In this document: piece after piece, positions 1-10,015 of the stretch | Position numbering within the stretch: the stretch's first letter is position 1 | Layout: each line of letters begins with the position of its first letter | Source of the DNA: Ryuthela nishihirai | Lineage: Eukaryota; Arthropoda; Arachnida; Araneae; Heptathelidae | Assembly (NCBI GenBank): GCA_038380435.1 | Contig: JAWZYU010000019.1 | Span: 15,649,801-15,713,800 of the forward strand | Direction: 5' to 3' | Length of the DNA stretch: 64,000 nucleotides | Notes under the pieces: model-generated | The model's database searches: none | The model's input: only the letters and a program-made list of their open reading frames with translations | What the model was told of the DNA's origin: nothing | Made by a program: the position numbers and the translations under genes

Positions 1-677
1 CAAGCAGCATATTGTGCAGAGAGACTCCGTTGGTTTGGTCATGTTGCCCATATGGATAATTATAGATTAGCGAATAGCCCACTATGCCTATAGGCCTCAG
101 AAAGAGAGGGAGCCCTAGGATGCGATGGGTAGACAATGTCAAATAGGACCTTATTAGAATTGGTGTGGGTTGGGTTGTTTTACCTCTGAGCGGCACTTTT
201 TTGCACACCATGGGCTAAATGGCCAGGTCACATGGATCCCGAAGGCTCAGAGAAGGATGGGGGAGGGGACCCACTGGAACAGCTGTTGGGAGACAGATGG
301 TAGCCTCCCGTTAAGGCCATCCAAGCGTGTTCTTTAACGTGCACAGGGTATGGCTCTCCCACATACGGGGCCACGGCTTAACGTCCCATCCGACGGACGG
401 CGGCCTTTCCAAGCCCATCGGTGTCCCCTACTGACCGTGGGCAGGGCGGGGAATTTTGCGGAGATAAATCTCAACGCTGACCCAGCTGGGACTCGAACCT
501 GGGAACTACAGATTACGAGCTTGGCGCGCTACCGACTACGCCACACCCGCCCCAATGTCAAATAGGACCTTATTAGAATTGGTGTGCAGTGGTCAGATGT
601 AGCTCAGGACAGATATGCTTGGAAAACTAAATTGCACAATCTGGTTGGACTCTGTAGCCAATGGCTGCTTGAGGATG
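1..677 (+). mobile_element. RTE-type LINE, 3' end fragment (copy 3), split by a SINE
   Basis: Bases 1-167 and 554-677 match the last ~270 bases of the two larger RTE copies (44150-44425 and 61030-61305): the RCRE-type C-terminal coding region, then the short tail ending in GCTGCTTGAGGATG. The copy is interrupted at 168-553 by a SINE, and the window edge cuts off its 5' part. It differs from the other copies by scattered substitutions and by a change near base 80 that removes the reading frame, so it is an older, dead copy. The (GAT)n tail is reduced to a single GATG, followed by unrelated AT-rich sequence. Confidence 0.9.
168..553 (-). mobile_element. tRNA-derived SINE, family 1, full length, minus strand
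   Basis: Read on the minus strand the element starts with a tRNA-like head (A box about GGCTCAGTCGGTAGCGC, here slightly mutated; B box GGTTCGAGTCC), continues with a conserved ~250-base body containing GTGCACGTTAAAGAAC, and ends in GAGGTAAAACAACCCAACC. The ends are fixed by a direct duplication of 33 bases of the host LINE at 135-167 and 554-586. Many other copies of this family occur in the window. It is transcribed by RNA polymerase III in principle and codes for nothing. Confidence 0.93.
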
Positions 678-687
678 AATATAATTT

Positions 688-792
688 CAGTCCATGGCAG
701 ATTGGTTAGTGTGCTTGGCTACTGATCTGAGGGGCCCAGAGTTCAAGCCCCGGCTAAGGCATGGATGTTTGTGTTGTCTTTCTGCTGAGGAT
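688..792 (+). mobile_element. tRNA-derived SINE, family 2, partial
   Basis: The stretch TTGGCTACTGATCTGAGGGG ... AGCCCCGGCTAAGGCATGGATG and the following CTTTCTGCTGAGG match the copies at 47121, 53605 (minus) and 63601. It holds a degraded A box (GGCAGATTGGTTAGTG for GGCCGAGTGGTTAGCG) and B box (AGTTCAAGCCC). The 3' half of the family is missing. It lies right behind the LINE tail. Confidence 0.75.
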
Positions 793-1576
793 ATTTTATG
801 TAAAAATAAATATGAATTTCAAGTTATAATAACTCATCATAAGCTAATTTTTAATTAAGGCCAATTTAGTAATTTTAATGTATACTACAGACTAAATATA
901 TGAAAGTCAATTTCGCTAAGAAATTTGTGGTTCACCAGTTCGCCACTAAATTGGGCTCACGATTAAAATTTTTGTCCCACGTTGCCAGCAGAAAATTGCT
1001 GGTCGTGAGCTATTTAGATCTCCTTTACTATATCTATGAGTAAATATTTTGAGTAAGGAAAATGTGGTTGAATCTTACCAGAAAGAAGTGGGGCCACTGC
1101 ACCCTGTTTTCCTTTCCCTACATCCAGCATTTCAGGTGTTTCATAGAAAAATTGGAAGTGGGGTGAGTAGACTTCCCCAACCCACATATCATTCTACAGA
1201 AAATCTCATACTATGTAACGATAGTTAGCTTCCAAATATACACCATTTAACACAACGGACAAGAATACTGGGTGTTGTATTGATTTTATGGCCCCAAAAG
1301 TGGGGGGGGGCTGATAGCGCTCTAGCCTGGGGGCCCGGCACGACAGGTCAACCAGCTGAGATGAACAGAAGACAAAAAGCGACTTTATAAAATATTGACT
1401 TTTGTTTTGTCCAACTAAAATTATTTTATTAGGCACATTACATTATCCTCTCACCATACAGACTTTTTTAGTCTTTGTGATTTTTCGATATTCATACTCT
1501 TATTTATGCCGATGAACAACACGTGCCTGTTTTGATACATTTAAAAAGAAAAATCAATTGCTATTTTCCTCACCCA
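793..1576. other. No gene seen
   Basis: AT-rich sequence. A small GC-rich patch with a run of G near 1300-1345 resembles the GGCCCGGACCTAG-type edge seen near 31440 and 4640, so it may be a scrap of the same dispersed repeat. The 76-residue minus frame 1206-1436 crosses this patch and looks accidental. Confidence 0.4.
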
Positions 1577-1890
1577 TTTTGAATTTCCAAAACTTAGACG
1601 ATGGTCAACTTACCGCAAAAGCAGCAAAACTTGTAAATACATATGAGAAAGAACTGTCAGAAGACTTACTGCTCGAAATCCTTCACCTTAAAAGCATTCA
1701 CAACAGTTTTCGATAGTAAAAGAAGCCGATTAGACTTCTAAACGCAATTTACGACAAAAAAACTGCAAGGTATATTTGTCAATATCTGCCTCGCCGTTAA
1801 ACTGTTTTGAACAGTATCATTACTGTTTCTTCAGCTGAAAGATCGTTCAGCAGACTGGCAAATTCATTGAAAACATGGCAAAATCGTCAT
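1577..1890 (+). pseudogene. hAT transposase relic (C-terminal dimerisation region)
   Basis: Conceptual reading gives LDDGQLTAKAAKLVNTYEKE, then after stops the diagnostic VSSAERSFSRLANSLKTW at about 1829-1880. An (A/V)SAERSFS-type motif near the C-terminus is the signature of the hAT dimerisation domain, in the subgroup related to vertebrate ZMYM/KIAA-type domesticated proteins. Several stops and frameshifts separate the pieces, and no N-terminal part, DDE residues or TIRs were found nearby. A short dead fragment of a cut-and-paste transposon. Confidence 0.75.
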
Positions 1891-2850
1891 ATATCGGTTT
1901 ATCGATTTGTGCACATGCCAAAATAGTTGTTCCGCTGTGTCTAGCGCTCATCTAGTTCCCCTATTTATTTATTCAAACAATTTCAAATAAATCGTTTCTG
2001 TTTACGAATGTCCATAAAGTAATATCATATCTGCAGGAGAGAATAATACATTGACATAATAGTATTTTACACCTTCAGTCACATCCATTAATCTTAATAC
2101 AGTTACATCTTATTGCATTTATTATATGAACTATTTCATTTGAAAATTTCAATGTTTACTAAAATTTTTACTTTTTCAATCCGAATATTTCAAAATAAAA
2201 TTGGGATTTTTATGTTCACATTTAGCACTACATAGTTAATATTAATTTTTTTTAAATATGTTTAAATTCTCTAAAAGAACTTGCTAGCAGTTCCTTTGAT
2301 AAGAGATTGAAAATGTATGGAATTTTGTAGCTACTTGTGCACTTCTCATAGTTATTTGTAAAATTAGGTCGTTGAAAATAATTTTTTCTTTAAATCTTGT
2401 ATCATGTTGGACTACGTGTAATTATTCTATAATTATTAGGCTCTGGTAATTTCCTAATATTTGCTAAGTTGCATGGAAACTAACTACATGGAATGATATT
2501 CCCCAAATACACCATGTATCGTTATGGCATAATTTAGAACGGCCTCACAGATTGCGTTAAACATAATGCATGTGTTGGTATCCATAATATACCTTAATTA
2601 ATTAATTTTCAGGCACATAGCTCTGTATGAACGTTCCAACGGAGGGTATTGTCTAGATGTAATGCTAGATTTTATAGAATATAGTCAATTTTGATTCAGC
2701 TGCAGTTTTCTAGCTGAGAAATGGGGGTTTTTTTTGTGCAGTTTTTGTGTTTAGTCATTAATTTTAAAACCAGGTGAATGAAAAATCATCCATTTGGTTT
2801 CATTTTTAGATAAAGTTTATTATTATAGTTTAACCATCGTTTAATAATTG
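1891..2850. other. No gene seen; one short transposon-derived match
   Basis: AT-rich. At about 2486-2512 a ~25-base stretch is the same as part of the Tc1 relic at 4137-4162 (ATGGAATGATATTCCCC and the bases after it). It is isolated, so a second transposon copy was mostly lost, or a small patch was copied here. Otherwise nothing recognisable. Confidence 0.4.
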
Positions 2851-2879
2851 TTACGACAGATGAACGTGCTCTTCTGATT

Positions 2880-4245
2880 GCTTGCAGTACTTCCGCACTA
2901 AAGGATCAAGTATGACACGTCGAAGAACACGACATCCATATGACCAGGTTTCCAACTTTGATCGAGGGAGAATTGTGGGATTACGAGGTGGATTATCGTA
3001 CCGAGACACCGGTGCTCGTGTTGGACGGAATGCCGCCAGTGATGAGAATATGGCGTCAGTGGGTAGAGGAACGAACTCGCCAACGTGAGATCTCAACAGC
3101 CGTGTCACACAAACGAACGAGAGGACAAACATCCCGTGCGCATGGCTTTGAATGATCGTTCAGCCACATCAAATACTTTAGCTCAACAGTTAGGGTGTTA
3201 CACATGAACCAGTGTCCTCACATACGGTTCGACGTCTACTGCAGCATCGGGGCATCTTTGCTAGGCGGTCATTGCTTCGGCTACCATTGACTCTACAACA
3301 TAGGCGTATGCGACTGCAATGGTGCCAAAAACGTCACGAATGGCATCTTTTCAGACGAATCCCGCTTCAGTTGGGTTGTTTTACCTCTGAACGACACTTA
3401 TTTGCACACAATGGGCTAAATGCTCAGGTCACAAGGACCCCAACGGCTCAGAGGTTGGGGGAGGAGACCCACTGGAACTATTGGGAGATAGATGGTAGCT
3501 TCCTGTCAAGACCATCCAGCGTGTTCTTTAGCGTGCACAGGGTATGGCTCTCCCGCACACGGGAATCACGGCTTAACGTCCCATCCAACGAACGGTGGCC
3601 TTTCCAAGCCCATCGATGTCCCCTATTGACCATGGGCAGTTTTGCGGAGACAAGTCTCAATGCTGACCCAGCTGGGACTTGAACCTGGGAATTGCAGATT
3701 ACAAGCCTGCCGCCTGAGCCACCTCCACTTCCGTATGCAGCACCTTGATGGCTGTATCCATATCTGGAGGTACCGCAGCGACAGGCTTAGTGAGACATGC
3801 ATGATGCTGCTTCATACAGGTCTGGCTCCTAGTGTTTTTGGTATGGGGTGCCAGTGGATTCCACTCACACACACACCTTATAAGTACTCTGAACAGCCAG
3901 CGTTACATCACTGAGGTGTTGAGCCTGTTGTACCTTATCTTCAAGGGCTCTCTGGTGCCATTTACCAAGACAATGCAATTGTCACATTCCTGAATAGCCA
4001 CCAAATGACACTTTTGCCTTGGCCTGTGCGTTCACCGGATCTGTCCCCAATTGAACATGTCTGGTCCATGATCTCACGACGACTAGCACACCAGCAGCTG
4101 CTACAACAGATGAACTTTGGCTACGTATCGAAACTGCATGGAATGATATTCCCCAAATACACATCCAAAGTCTCATCTTCTCAATGCCTGACCATGTAGC
4201 AGCGGTTATTGCTTCTCATTGTGGCTACACAAGATACTGATTTTA
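2880..4245 (+). pseudogene. Tc1-like transposase relic, split by a SINE
   Basis: The N-terminal part (2910-3370) reads TRRRTRHPYDQVSNFDRGRI, VMRIWRQWVEERTRQR and, near the end, FSDESRFS, the first catalytic Asp of the DDE triad of Tc1-family transposases. The C-terminal part (3730-4245) reads TLLPWPVRSPDLSPIEHVW, holding the second Asp, then LWRIETAWNDIPQ and MPDHVAAVIASHCGYTRY, the usual Tc1 C-terminus. The SINE at 3371-3729 sits just after the first DDE Asp. Additional stops and frameshifts are present; short open frames such as 3212-3682 are chance joins of transposase and SINE. No clear terminal inverted repeats were found. Confidence 0.9.
3371..3729 (-). mobile_element. SINE family 1 in the Tc1 relic
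   Basis: Minus-strand copy from the tail TTGGGTTGTTTTACCTCTGA to the tRNA-like head ending about GGCTCAGGCGG. A target duplication is not convincing: flanks CCCGCTTCAG and CCACTTCCG are only similar. It inserted after the Tc1 copy was established. Confidence 0.88.
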
Positions 4246-4636
4246 TTGTATTCCACACTTCTAACAGATTATTTGATCCTTGTAACATAAGCTATGCATT
4301 CACTAAATATGGCTTTCAGATCAATTTTCTGGTGTTGCACTTTTAATGGCCAGCAGTGTATATCTTTTATGACAAGCGCTATAACTGTTTTTAATGTTTG
4401 ATTTGTAGTCATATCCAGGGAATTTGTTGATTTAAAATTGACTATATTCACAATATCAGTCCTATTTCCAGGTGGTATAGAGTTTTTGTTTCAAATTCAA
4501 CATTATGTTCTCGGATGATTTCTTATATGCAAAATTAACGAGCGATATTCATTACTAAATTTATTTGCAATTTGTAAAGGTGTTAAAGGGCTATGGTAGG
4601 TGTTCAGCTTAGATGAAAAATCTGCAAACCTTCAGT
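4246..4636. other. No gene seen
   Basis: AT-rich flank of the Tc1 relic; small open frames only. Confidence 0.4.
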
Positions 4637-4880
4637 CAGGCACGACCTAGAATTTAGTTTGAGGGGAGTGTCCGAGAAAAAGACCCGAGTAGGGTATCCC
4701 GTTTACTAAAATATTCCACCGAACAGGTTAGGTTAAAATAATATTCTATATGAAATGAGATTTTTAAATCTATTTTTAATGTCGTACATTAATAATTGCG
4801 CTAAAATTATGCAAAGACAACAGTGTTGATTTTCCAAGTAGGTAGACAAGTTTGAGATTTAGTATAACAGGATTTTCGGA
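4637..4880 (+). repeat. Dispersed repeat fragment also present in the inverted-repeat arms
   Basis: From CCTAGAATTTAGTTTGAGG to AGACAAGTTTGAGATTTAGT this follows, with many substitutions, the sequence at 52460-52700 and (inverted) 32150-32390: the same order of the GTTTGxGGGG edge, a CAGG/AATAATATT block, TAATGTCG and AAGTTTAAGATTT. No coding content. Confidence 0.6.
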
Positions 4881-5556
4881 GGGATTCTGAATTCCTCTCA
4901 CCCTCTCCTTCTGGGTACTTCCCTGCCTACGCTATAAAACACGAAAACAGAAAAACATTTCTTGTATATCTCAGACTGTAGTAGACTTCCGAAAGAATTT
5001 ATATGTGAAATGAAAGCTTATTATGTTGCAAAAGCAAAGTTAATAAAATATATCCCCCTCCCAATCACGAAAATTAAGATGAAAAGTTTTGTTTTTAATT
5101 GTGGTATGCTAGCGAAATCCTACACAATATTTTTTTTTAATTTAGCACTATTTTTTTTCTGAAATTAAGCTGTCTGTAACTCAATATAACGGAAATCTAA
5201 TTTATTTAGATGTCCCTGTATGTATTAAAGGCTGTCAACAGAGATTATACTGAATTAAATTCGTGATAAAAAAAATTACACGAATAAACCCTAATGGTAA
5301 ACAAAAGTTTTTTTTTCCTTTGCAAAAGTTTGATAGCTAGGACTTCAATGTTTTTGACAAAACATTTCTACATTCTGTTTAACACTCATACATATATACT
5401 GAAGAGAATGTTTATTCTGCATATTTTTACCGCTAAATTTATCATTAATACCTTTTTCCATCCTTCAGTGTCTTACCATGTGAACTTATTTAACGCCAAA
5501 TTATTTCATAATGCTTTACCGAAATTTAGTTGGCAGACTTTACGTTGTTTTATACG
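4881..5556. other. No gene seen
   Basis: AT-rich with poly-T tracts. The open frames at 4962-5162 and 5294-5635 are rich in Phe, Ile and Lys codons as expected by chance in such DNA. Confidence 0.4.
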
Positions 5557-5602
5557 AACCCAAATGACACATACAGCAGTTCCTATATGTGTCATTTGGG
5601 TT
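5557..5602. repeat. Perfect 17-bp inverted repeat (hairpin), 12-nt loop
   Basis: Bases 5557-5573 are exactly complementary to 5586-5602 (arm AACCCAAATGACACATA). The loop is 12 bases. It is not flanked by a recognisable terminator or transposon end. Confidence 0.9.
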
Positions 5603-5632
5603 GTATGTAATTTTAATTTGAGTTGTTTTATT

Positions 5633-5762
5633 TGAGCAGCACTCTTGTTCATTCAACGAGTTATAAAAGGTAAGGTTACAAGAACTCTGAAAAGGGAGGC
5701 CCACTACATTGGTGTAAAGAGACAGATGGAAACTTCCCATCTAGTGGTTTTAATATGCACAA
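5633..5762 (-). mobile_element. SINE family 1, old 3' fragment
   Basis: Weak but ordered matches on the minus strand: GAGCAGCACT, CAAGAACTCTGA, GGCCCACT, GAGACAGATGGAAACTTCCC and TGCACA correspond to the 3' half of SINE family 1. The head is missing. Confidence 0.55.
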
Positions 5763-6670
5763 GAACCAAGGCATAATGTTTGACTTAATACACTATTTTT
5801 GTTTGCTTTACACAATGCAGACTGTAGGGTCTTGAAAATGGGAGCAGATCTTTTTTTTTGGTGTACAAACTGAAACCCCGCTATAATTTTGTGCACCTTA
5901 AAATAGTTTACTTAAAAACAATATACTAGCCGAGTTATTCTAAGTTTTTCTGTGTTGATAGAGAGTGTCAACAATAATTATCATGTAGCAAATTTCTATT
6001 GATTACACTGGTTTACAAGGTATTTTTAACATGAACCATTGTAGTTGCCTTTAACTATTTGTCAGGTTCTGATTTCAGATCTGGCTTTAAAAAATGACTA
6101 GCACGTGACGTTTTTATGCCATTGGTCATTTTGACTTCTGTTAAGATCCACTATATACCAACACAGGCAACTGGCAGGATACTAGATATTTTACTTTTTG
6201 CGGCTGGAAACACGGATTGCCAATTGGGAGAAAACACGTAACAGTAACCTAACCTCAGACGCCATTCTTGTTTTTTCATTGTAGGAGGAACACGTGCTGC
6301 AAGCTGAAGAGTGAATTTTGGGCGTTTAAATGCCACAAAGGATGTGTTAATGTGCCAGATAAATTTTGTGTGTGTGGAAATTATATTTTAAAATCCCAGG
6401 GTCTTTGACAAAGATTGTGAAGAAAGCCTATAACTAGTATTTTGGATGTCCTGTTGGTGATCAGGACATAACATGGGCTCCACATGTGTGCTGCATTTCG
6501 TGCTATGTTGGCCTGAGTGAATGGTTGAAAGGTAAGATAAAAATCCACGCCCTTTGCAGTTCCAGTGATTTGGCTTGAGCCAACTAGTCACTTGCATGAT
6601 TGCTCTTTTTGTTAAACTAAAGTGAGATGCTTTTCAAAAAAGAACAAAAACAAAATACATTATCCAAATG
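5763..6670. other. No gene seen
   Basis: No transposon match recognised. The frames at 6151-6336 and 6388-6597 (minus) show no domain I know and no neighbouring support. Confidence 0.4.
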
Positions 6671-7150
6671 TCCCCCCCCCCCCGACAGGGGACCACCTTG
6701 ACGTGGTGGTGGGGCTTCGGGCCCAGCAACCGGTCGAATGCTTTCCTGACCGGATTGGGTCCCCGGTTGGACAGAACCAAGACCAACCGAGGTCGAAGAT
6801 ATCGCTGACCGGTTGGACTGTGTCAACCTCACATCAGGTGCTCCATGGAGCAAGTTCAAGGCTGAACGGATTTGGTCCCCTAGTAGGCTCGAGCACTTTC
6901 AAAGTCTGGACCTCACTAAGAGTCTCCACCCCGGGTGCGGAGCGAACTTGGATCTACATATCCTTGTTCATGGCTAAACGGGGAACAGATTAAATTTTAG
7001 GTTTCTATCGGTGGTTAGCTTTCTTTTATAGGACTGCTGCCATGTGAGGTTGTGGATGAGATGCATCTATATGGTGTATTCTTGCCCCTGACTCTAGATA
7101 GTCGTGGCTTTCTGTTAACTTGGTAGTGTCGGGAGACTGAACCGGGGATT
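6671..7150 (+). mobile_element. Poly-C-headed ~0.5-kb repeat, copy A
   Basis: Begins with a run of C at about 6672, then GACAGGGGACCACCTTGACG, and runs to GGGATTGCCGTGGTT. It matches 57261-57790 over its whole length (for example CCAAGACCAACCGAGG, CTAGTAGGC, CATATCCTTGTTCATGGCTAA, GGACTGCTG). GC content is clearly higher than the surroundings. The right end abuts mariner coding sequence at 7152, so the element interrupts that transposon. Its translation resembles nothing I can name; the GC-rich character would suit the 5' region of a LINE or a SINE-like retroposon. Confidence 0.75.
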
Positions 7151-7151
7151 G

Positions 7152-7960
7152 CCGTGGTTGCTGAACATCTGACAACAAATAGTACAATGAATCTATTAGA
7201 AGGCATCTGCACGAAACTGGTAAAGCATACAAATTGAGCAAATAGATCCCACATAAATTGTTCAATGCCAAGAAACAACAACGTGTGTCAGCATGCCTTT
7301 ACCCTCCCGCCACAATCAAGAGCCATTTATCGATAGTTTGCTCATATGTGAGGAAAGTGGACCAATATAAGAATCCTTCAAGGAAACGACATTGGGTGTC
7401 AACCAAGGATCCCGCTCCACAAACTTCAAAACCACCACTGCATCAATGTAAGGTACTCCTTTGTATACGAGGGACAGCTCGTGTAATTGTCCACTTTCAG
7501 CTGCTGAAACTTAGCCAAATCATTACTGGTGAGCTCTATTCACAACAGCTTTAACGTGTTCATGAGGGATTGAAAGAGAAGGAAGCAGCACTTATCAGTC
7601 GTAAAGGAGTACTCTTCCTTCATAAACGGCAAGATAAAGCCCGTCCACATACTGCCAAAGTGACCATAGAGACAATTCAACGCCTTGAAGATTTTGTGTC
7701 ATCCACCCTATTCAACGGATATCTCTCCTTCGGATTATCTCTTGTTTCTGGTCCTTGACAATAATCTGCGTGGTCAAGAGTTTAAGAACGACAGAGAGGT
7801 ACAAGTCGCTGTAGAAACTTTCTTCTGTTCCAAAATCAGGGACTTCTGTATAAGGGGTATTTATAAGCTAGGTTCAAGATGAGAAAAGATGATTGAATCA
7901 AACGGAAACTACTTCGCTGAATAAAATTGTTTTTATACGAATTGTTCTTATTTTTACGAG
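7152..7960 (+). pseudogene. mariner transposase relic (cecropia/irritans-like)
   Basis: Pieces in order: AEHLTTNSTM then RHLHETGKAYKLS (7152-7240), SRKRHWVSTKDPAPQ and LHQCKVLLCI (7385-7480), QIITGELYSQQL (7520-7552), RKGVLFLHKRQDKARPHTAK (catalytic Asp region usually HDNARPH, here altered, 7600-7660), and HPPYSTDISPSDYLLFLVLD (third catalytic Asp region, 7695-7760) followed by FKNDREVQVAVETFF. This is the order of a mariner transposase from mid N-terminal DNA-binding domain to C-terminus. Frameshifts separate the parts and the first DNA-binding helix is absent; the poly-C-headed repeat sits exactly at the 5' break. Confidence 0.88.
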
Positions 7961-8336
7961 TACCATAAACGGCAAAAACTTTTGTGGTTACTTGATACAT
8001 CCAAGCATCTCTGCTGGGCACAAAACATTGCTCGATTTTCTGAGCGACGCAATACTTTTTTTCGGTTTAGAAGCTTCCAACATGAAGAGATTATGGGCTA
8101 TCTCAAATCATGTCCACTCCTTTCCTCCCCTAAAGAGGGAGGAATTTTTAAAAGGGGAAGGGGGATGCTAGAAAATTGGTCTTAATGAGTTTATGGCAAA
8201 TGAGAATTTGCGACGTGCAGAGTGCCAAGTACTATATATTTTAGAAAATTCAGGACTCGAGCAACGCCAGAAAAATTTTCTAGTAGTCTTTAATAAGAAG
8301 AATAAAAAAGATGGTTAAGCGGCATGCACTTTTTTA
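7961..8336. other. No gene seen
   Basis: Short frames at 7893-8185 have no recognisable domain; this is mariner 3' flank and AT-rich DNA. Confidence 0.4.
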
Positions 8337-8569
8337 TACAGTCAACTCTCGTTAACTATAAGTTCAGAAAGAGCGAAAAACCTTCCAGTTATCGAATCTG
8401 TTCTAAAAATACACCTAAGGAGGTTAAAAACAAGTTACAGAACTCGCAATAGGTTCCCATCCACTGGAATGATTTTTGTTCCTTCATTGAGTAAACCATT
8501 TTAGCAACTTTACTGCTCAACATCAGGAAATTCTGCATGCCCCCCCCTTTTTTCCCCTTTATTGCATTC

Positions 8570-8700
8570 TAGCTTTTTCAATACCATATCATTGTTTTTT
8601 AAAATGTTTGACAGAGTACTGCTAGGAATTCTGAATCTTTTTGGCAATACCTTTATTCTTCTTCCCACTACTTTCAACAGCTGTGATCACTTTTACTTTA
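8570..8700 (-). pseudogene. Tigger/pogo transposase N-terminal HTH remnant
   Basis: On the minus strand the reading is ITAVESSGKKNKGIAKKIQN, then after a frameshift SSTLSNILKNNDMV. This matches the CENP-B-type N-terminal helix-turn-helix of Tigger/pogo transposases (pattern VESGxKKxxIAKExGIPxSTLSxILKNKD). Only this domain remains; the DDE domain and C-terminus are deleted. Confidence 0.8.
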
Positions 8701-8769
8701 ACACTTAGTATACAGTACTAATCGGATCATATTTCATTATTTCTTTTTATTTTACAGGTGTTGAGTATT

Positions 8770-9830
8770 GAGGACGATGACAGGGAATCTGAATGAAAAA
8801 CAGAAAAAATGGATTCTGAAGCAGCATTGGAAGACAGAAAATGCCGAGAGGGTGCGCAGAGCGTGGCAAGAGGTATTTGACATTGCTCCACCAACACGTC
8901 TGACAGTTTATCGTATTAGAGATAAATTTGGTGAAACTGTTCAGTAGTTAATGCGCCGAAATCTGGACGTCCTCGGACGTCTGTGACAGAGCAGAATGAG
9001 AAGAGAGTCGCCCTAACATTCGTGAACAGCCCGAAAAGTCCACGCGACGTGCGTCTCAGGAGCTATCCATACGGAAAATGTCCTTGCGACGCTTAATGAG
9101 TAAATTGAAATTGAAGCCGTACCGTCCAAGACTCTTACACGGCCTAATGGAGGACGATACACACAATCGGTTGCAATTCTGTGAGATAATGTGTAACCAA
9201 ATTTCTCACCAACCAGATCTTCTTGATAAGATCATCTGGTCAGATGAAGCCTGTTTCAAGTTGTCAGGCCACGTGAACAGGTATAATTGTGTGTAATGGG
9301 CAGATAAAAATCCTCATGTGACTATCACAACCGAACTGACCCAGCCAGCCATCATTGTGTGGACTGTTCAGCGATGGTGTGATGGGGCATGTTTTTTTTT
9401 CAATACAACTGTGGATGGTAACAATTACCTATGATGCCACAACTCACAACCAGGGTTGACTTCCCTGGACTGTTCTTTCAACAAGATTCCGTACCGTCAA
9501 AGCAAAATGAAAGAACAAGTTCTTTCATTTTGCTTTGACGGTACGGAACTACCTTGACAGCCCCTTCCCACAGCATTGGATCGGGCGACGTGGCAGCATT
9601 GACTGGCCGCCATGTTCACCCGACCTGACACTTATGGACTTCTTTTTTTGAGACTTAATAAAGGAGAAGGTTTTTGAGAGGAACCCTCACACAGGGATGA
9701 ATTGAAGGAGTTCATCTTCCAAGCATTTACGGACATTGATGCTAACCGGAATTTGTGTGTTACTCGGTGTCACAGTGTCGGGGTCAGGTTCTAGGAATGT
9801 TGCAACGTTGAAGGAGGTCATTTCGAGCAC
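8770..9830 (+). pseudogene. mariner-superfamily transposase relic with N-terminal HTH
   Basis: Starting at an ATG near 8776 (MTGNLNEKQKKWILKQHW), the reading gives a helix-turn-helix start typical of the arthropod transposases that have a DUF4817-like N-terminal domain (ENAERVRRAWQEVFDIAPPT, RLTVYRIRDKFGETVQ). It continues with SLRRLMSKLKLKPYRPRLLH, DLLDKIIWSDEACFKLSGHV (first catalytic Asp, ~9225-9275), and HWIGRRGSIDWPPCSPDLT with MDFFF (third acidic position, ~9575-9645). Stops and frameshifts are spread through it. A 62-bp palindrome (9487-9548) disrupts the frame between the second and third catalytic regions. TIRs were not found. Confidence 0.85.
9487..9548. repeat. 62-bp near-perfect palindrome inside a transposase relic
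   Basis: Two 30-base arms (left arm begins TTCCGTACCGTCAAAGC) are exactly complementary, separated by only AA. It interrupts conserved transposase coding sequence, so it arose after the element lost function or killed it. Confidence 0.95.
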
Positions 9831-10015
9831 CTAAGAGACTAAACATGACACGATCTGTACCGTATACCTACTTTTGACCCACCCAGAATAATTAAATCTG
9901 TACCAAGAGAAACCTGTTCTAAACTAAAATCAAACTAATGCTTCTATGGGGAATGGGAGGAATACTTTGCTATATATCAGTTGTGTGGGGAAGGGGGAAG
10001 AAGGGAATAGCCAAA

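Noticed and set aside
4962..5635. Two plus-strand frames as genes
   Set aside because: Phe/Lys/Ile-rich translations of AT-rich, poly-T DNA; the second contains the hairpin at 5557-5602.
6622..6993. 123-residue frame as a gene
   Set aside because: It begins outside and runs into the poly-C-headed repeat; the matching region of copy B does not keep the frame.
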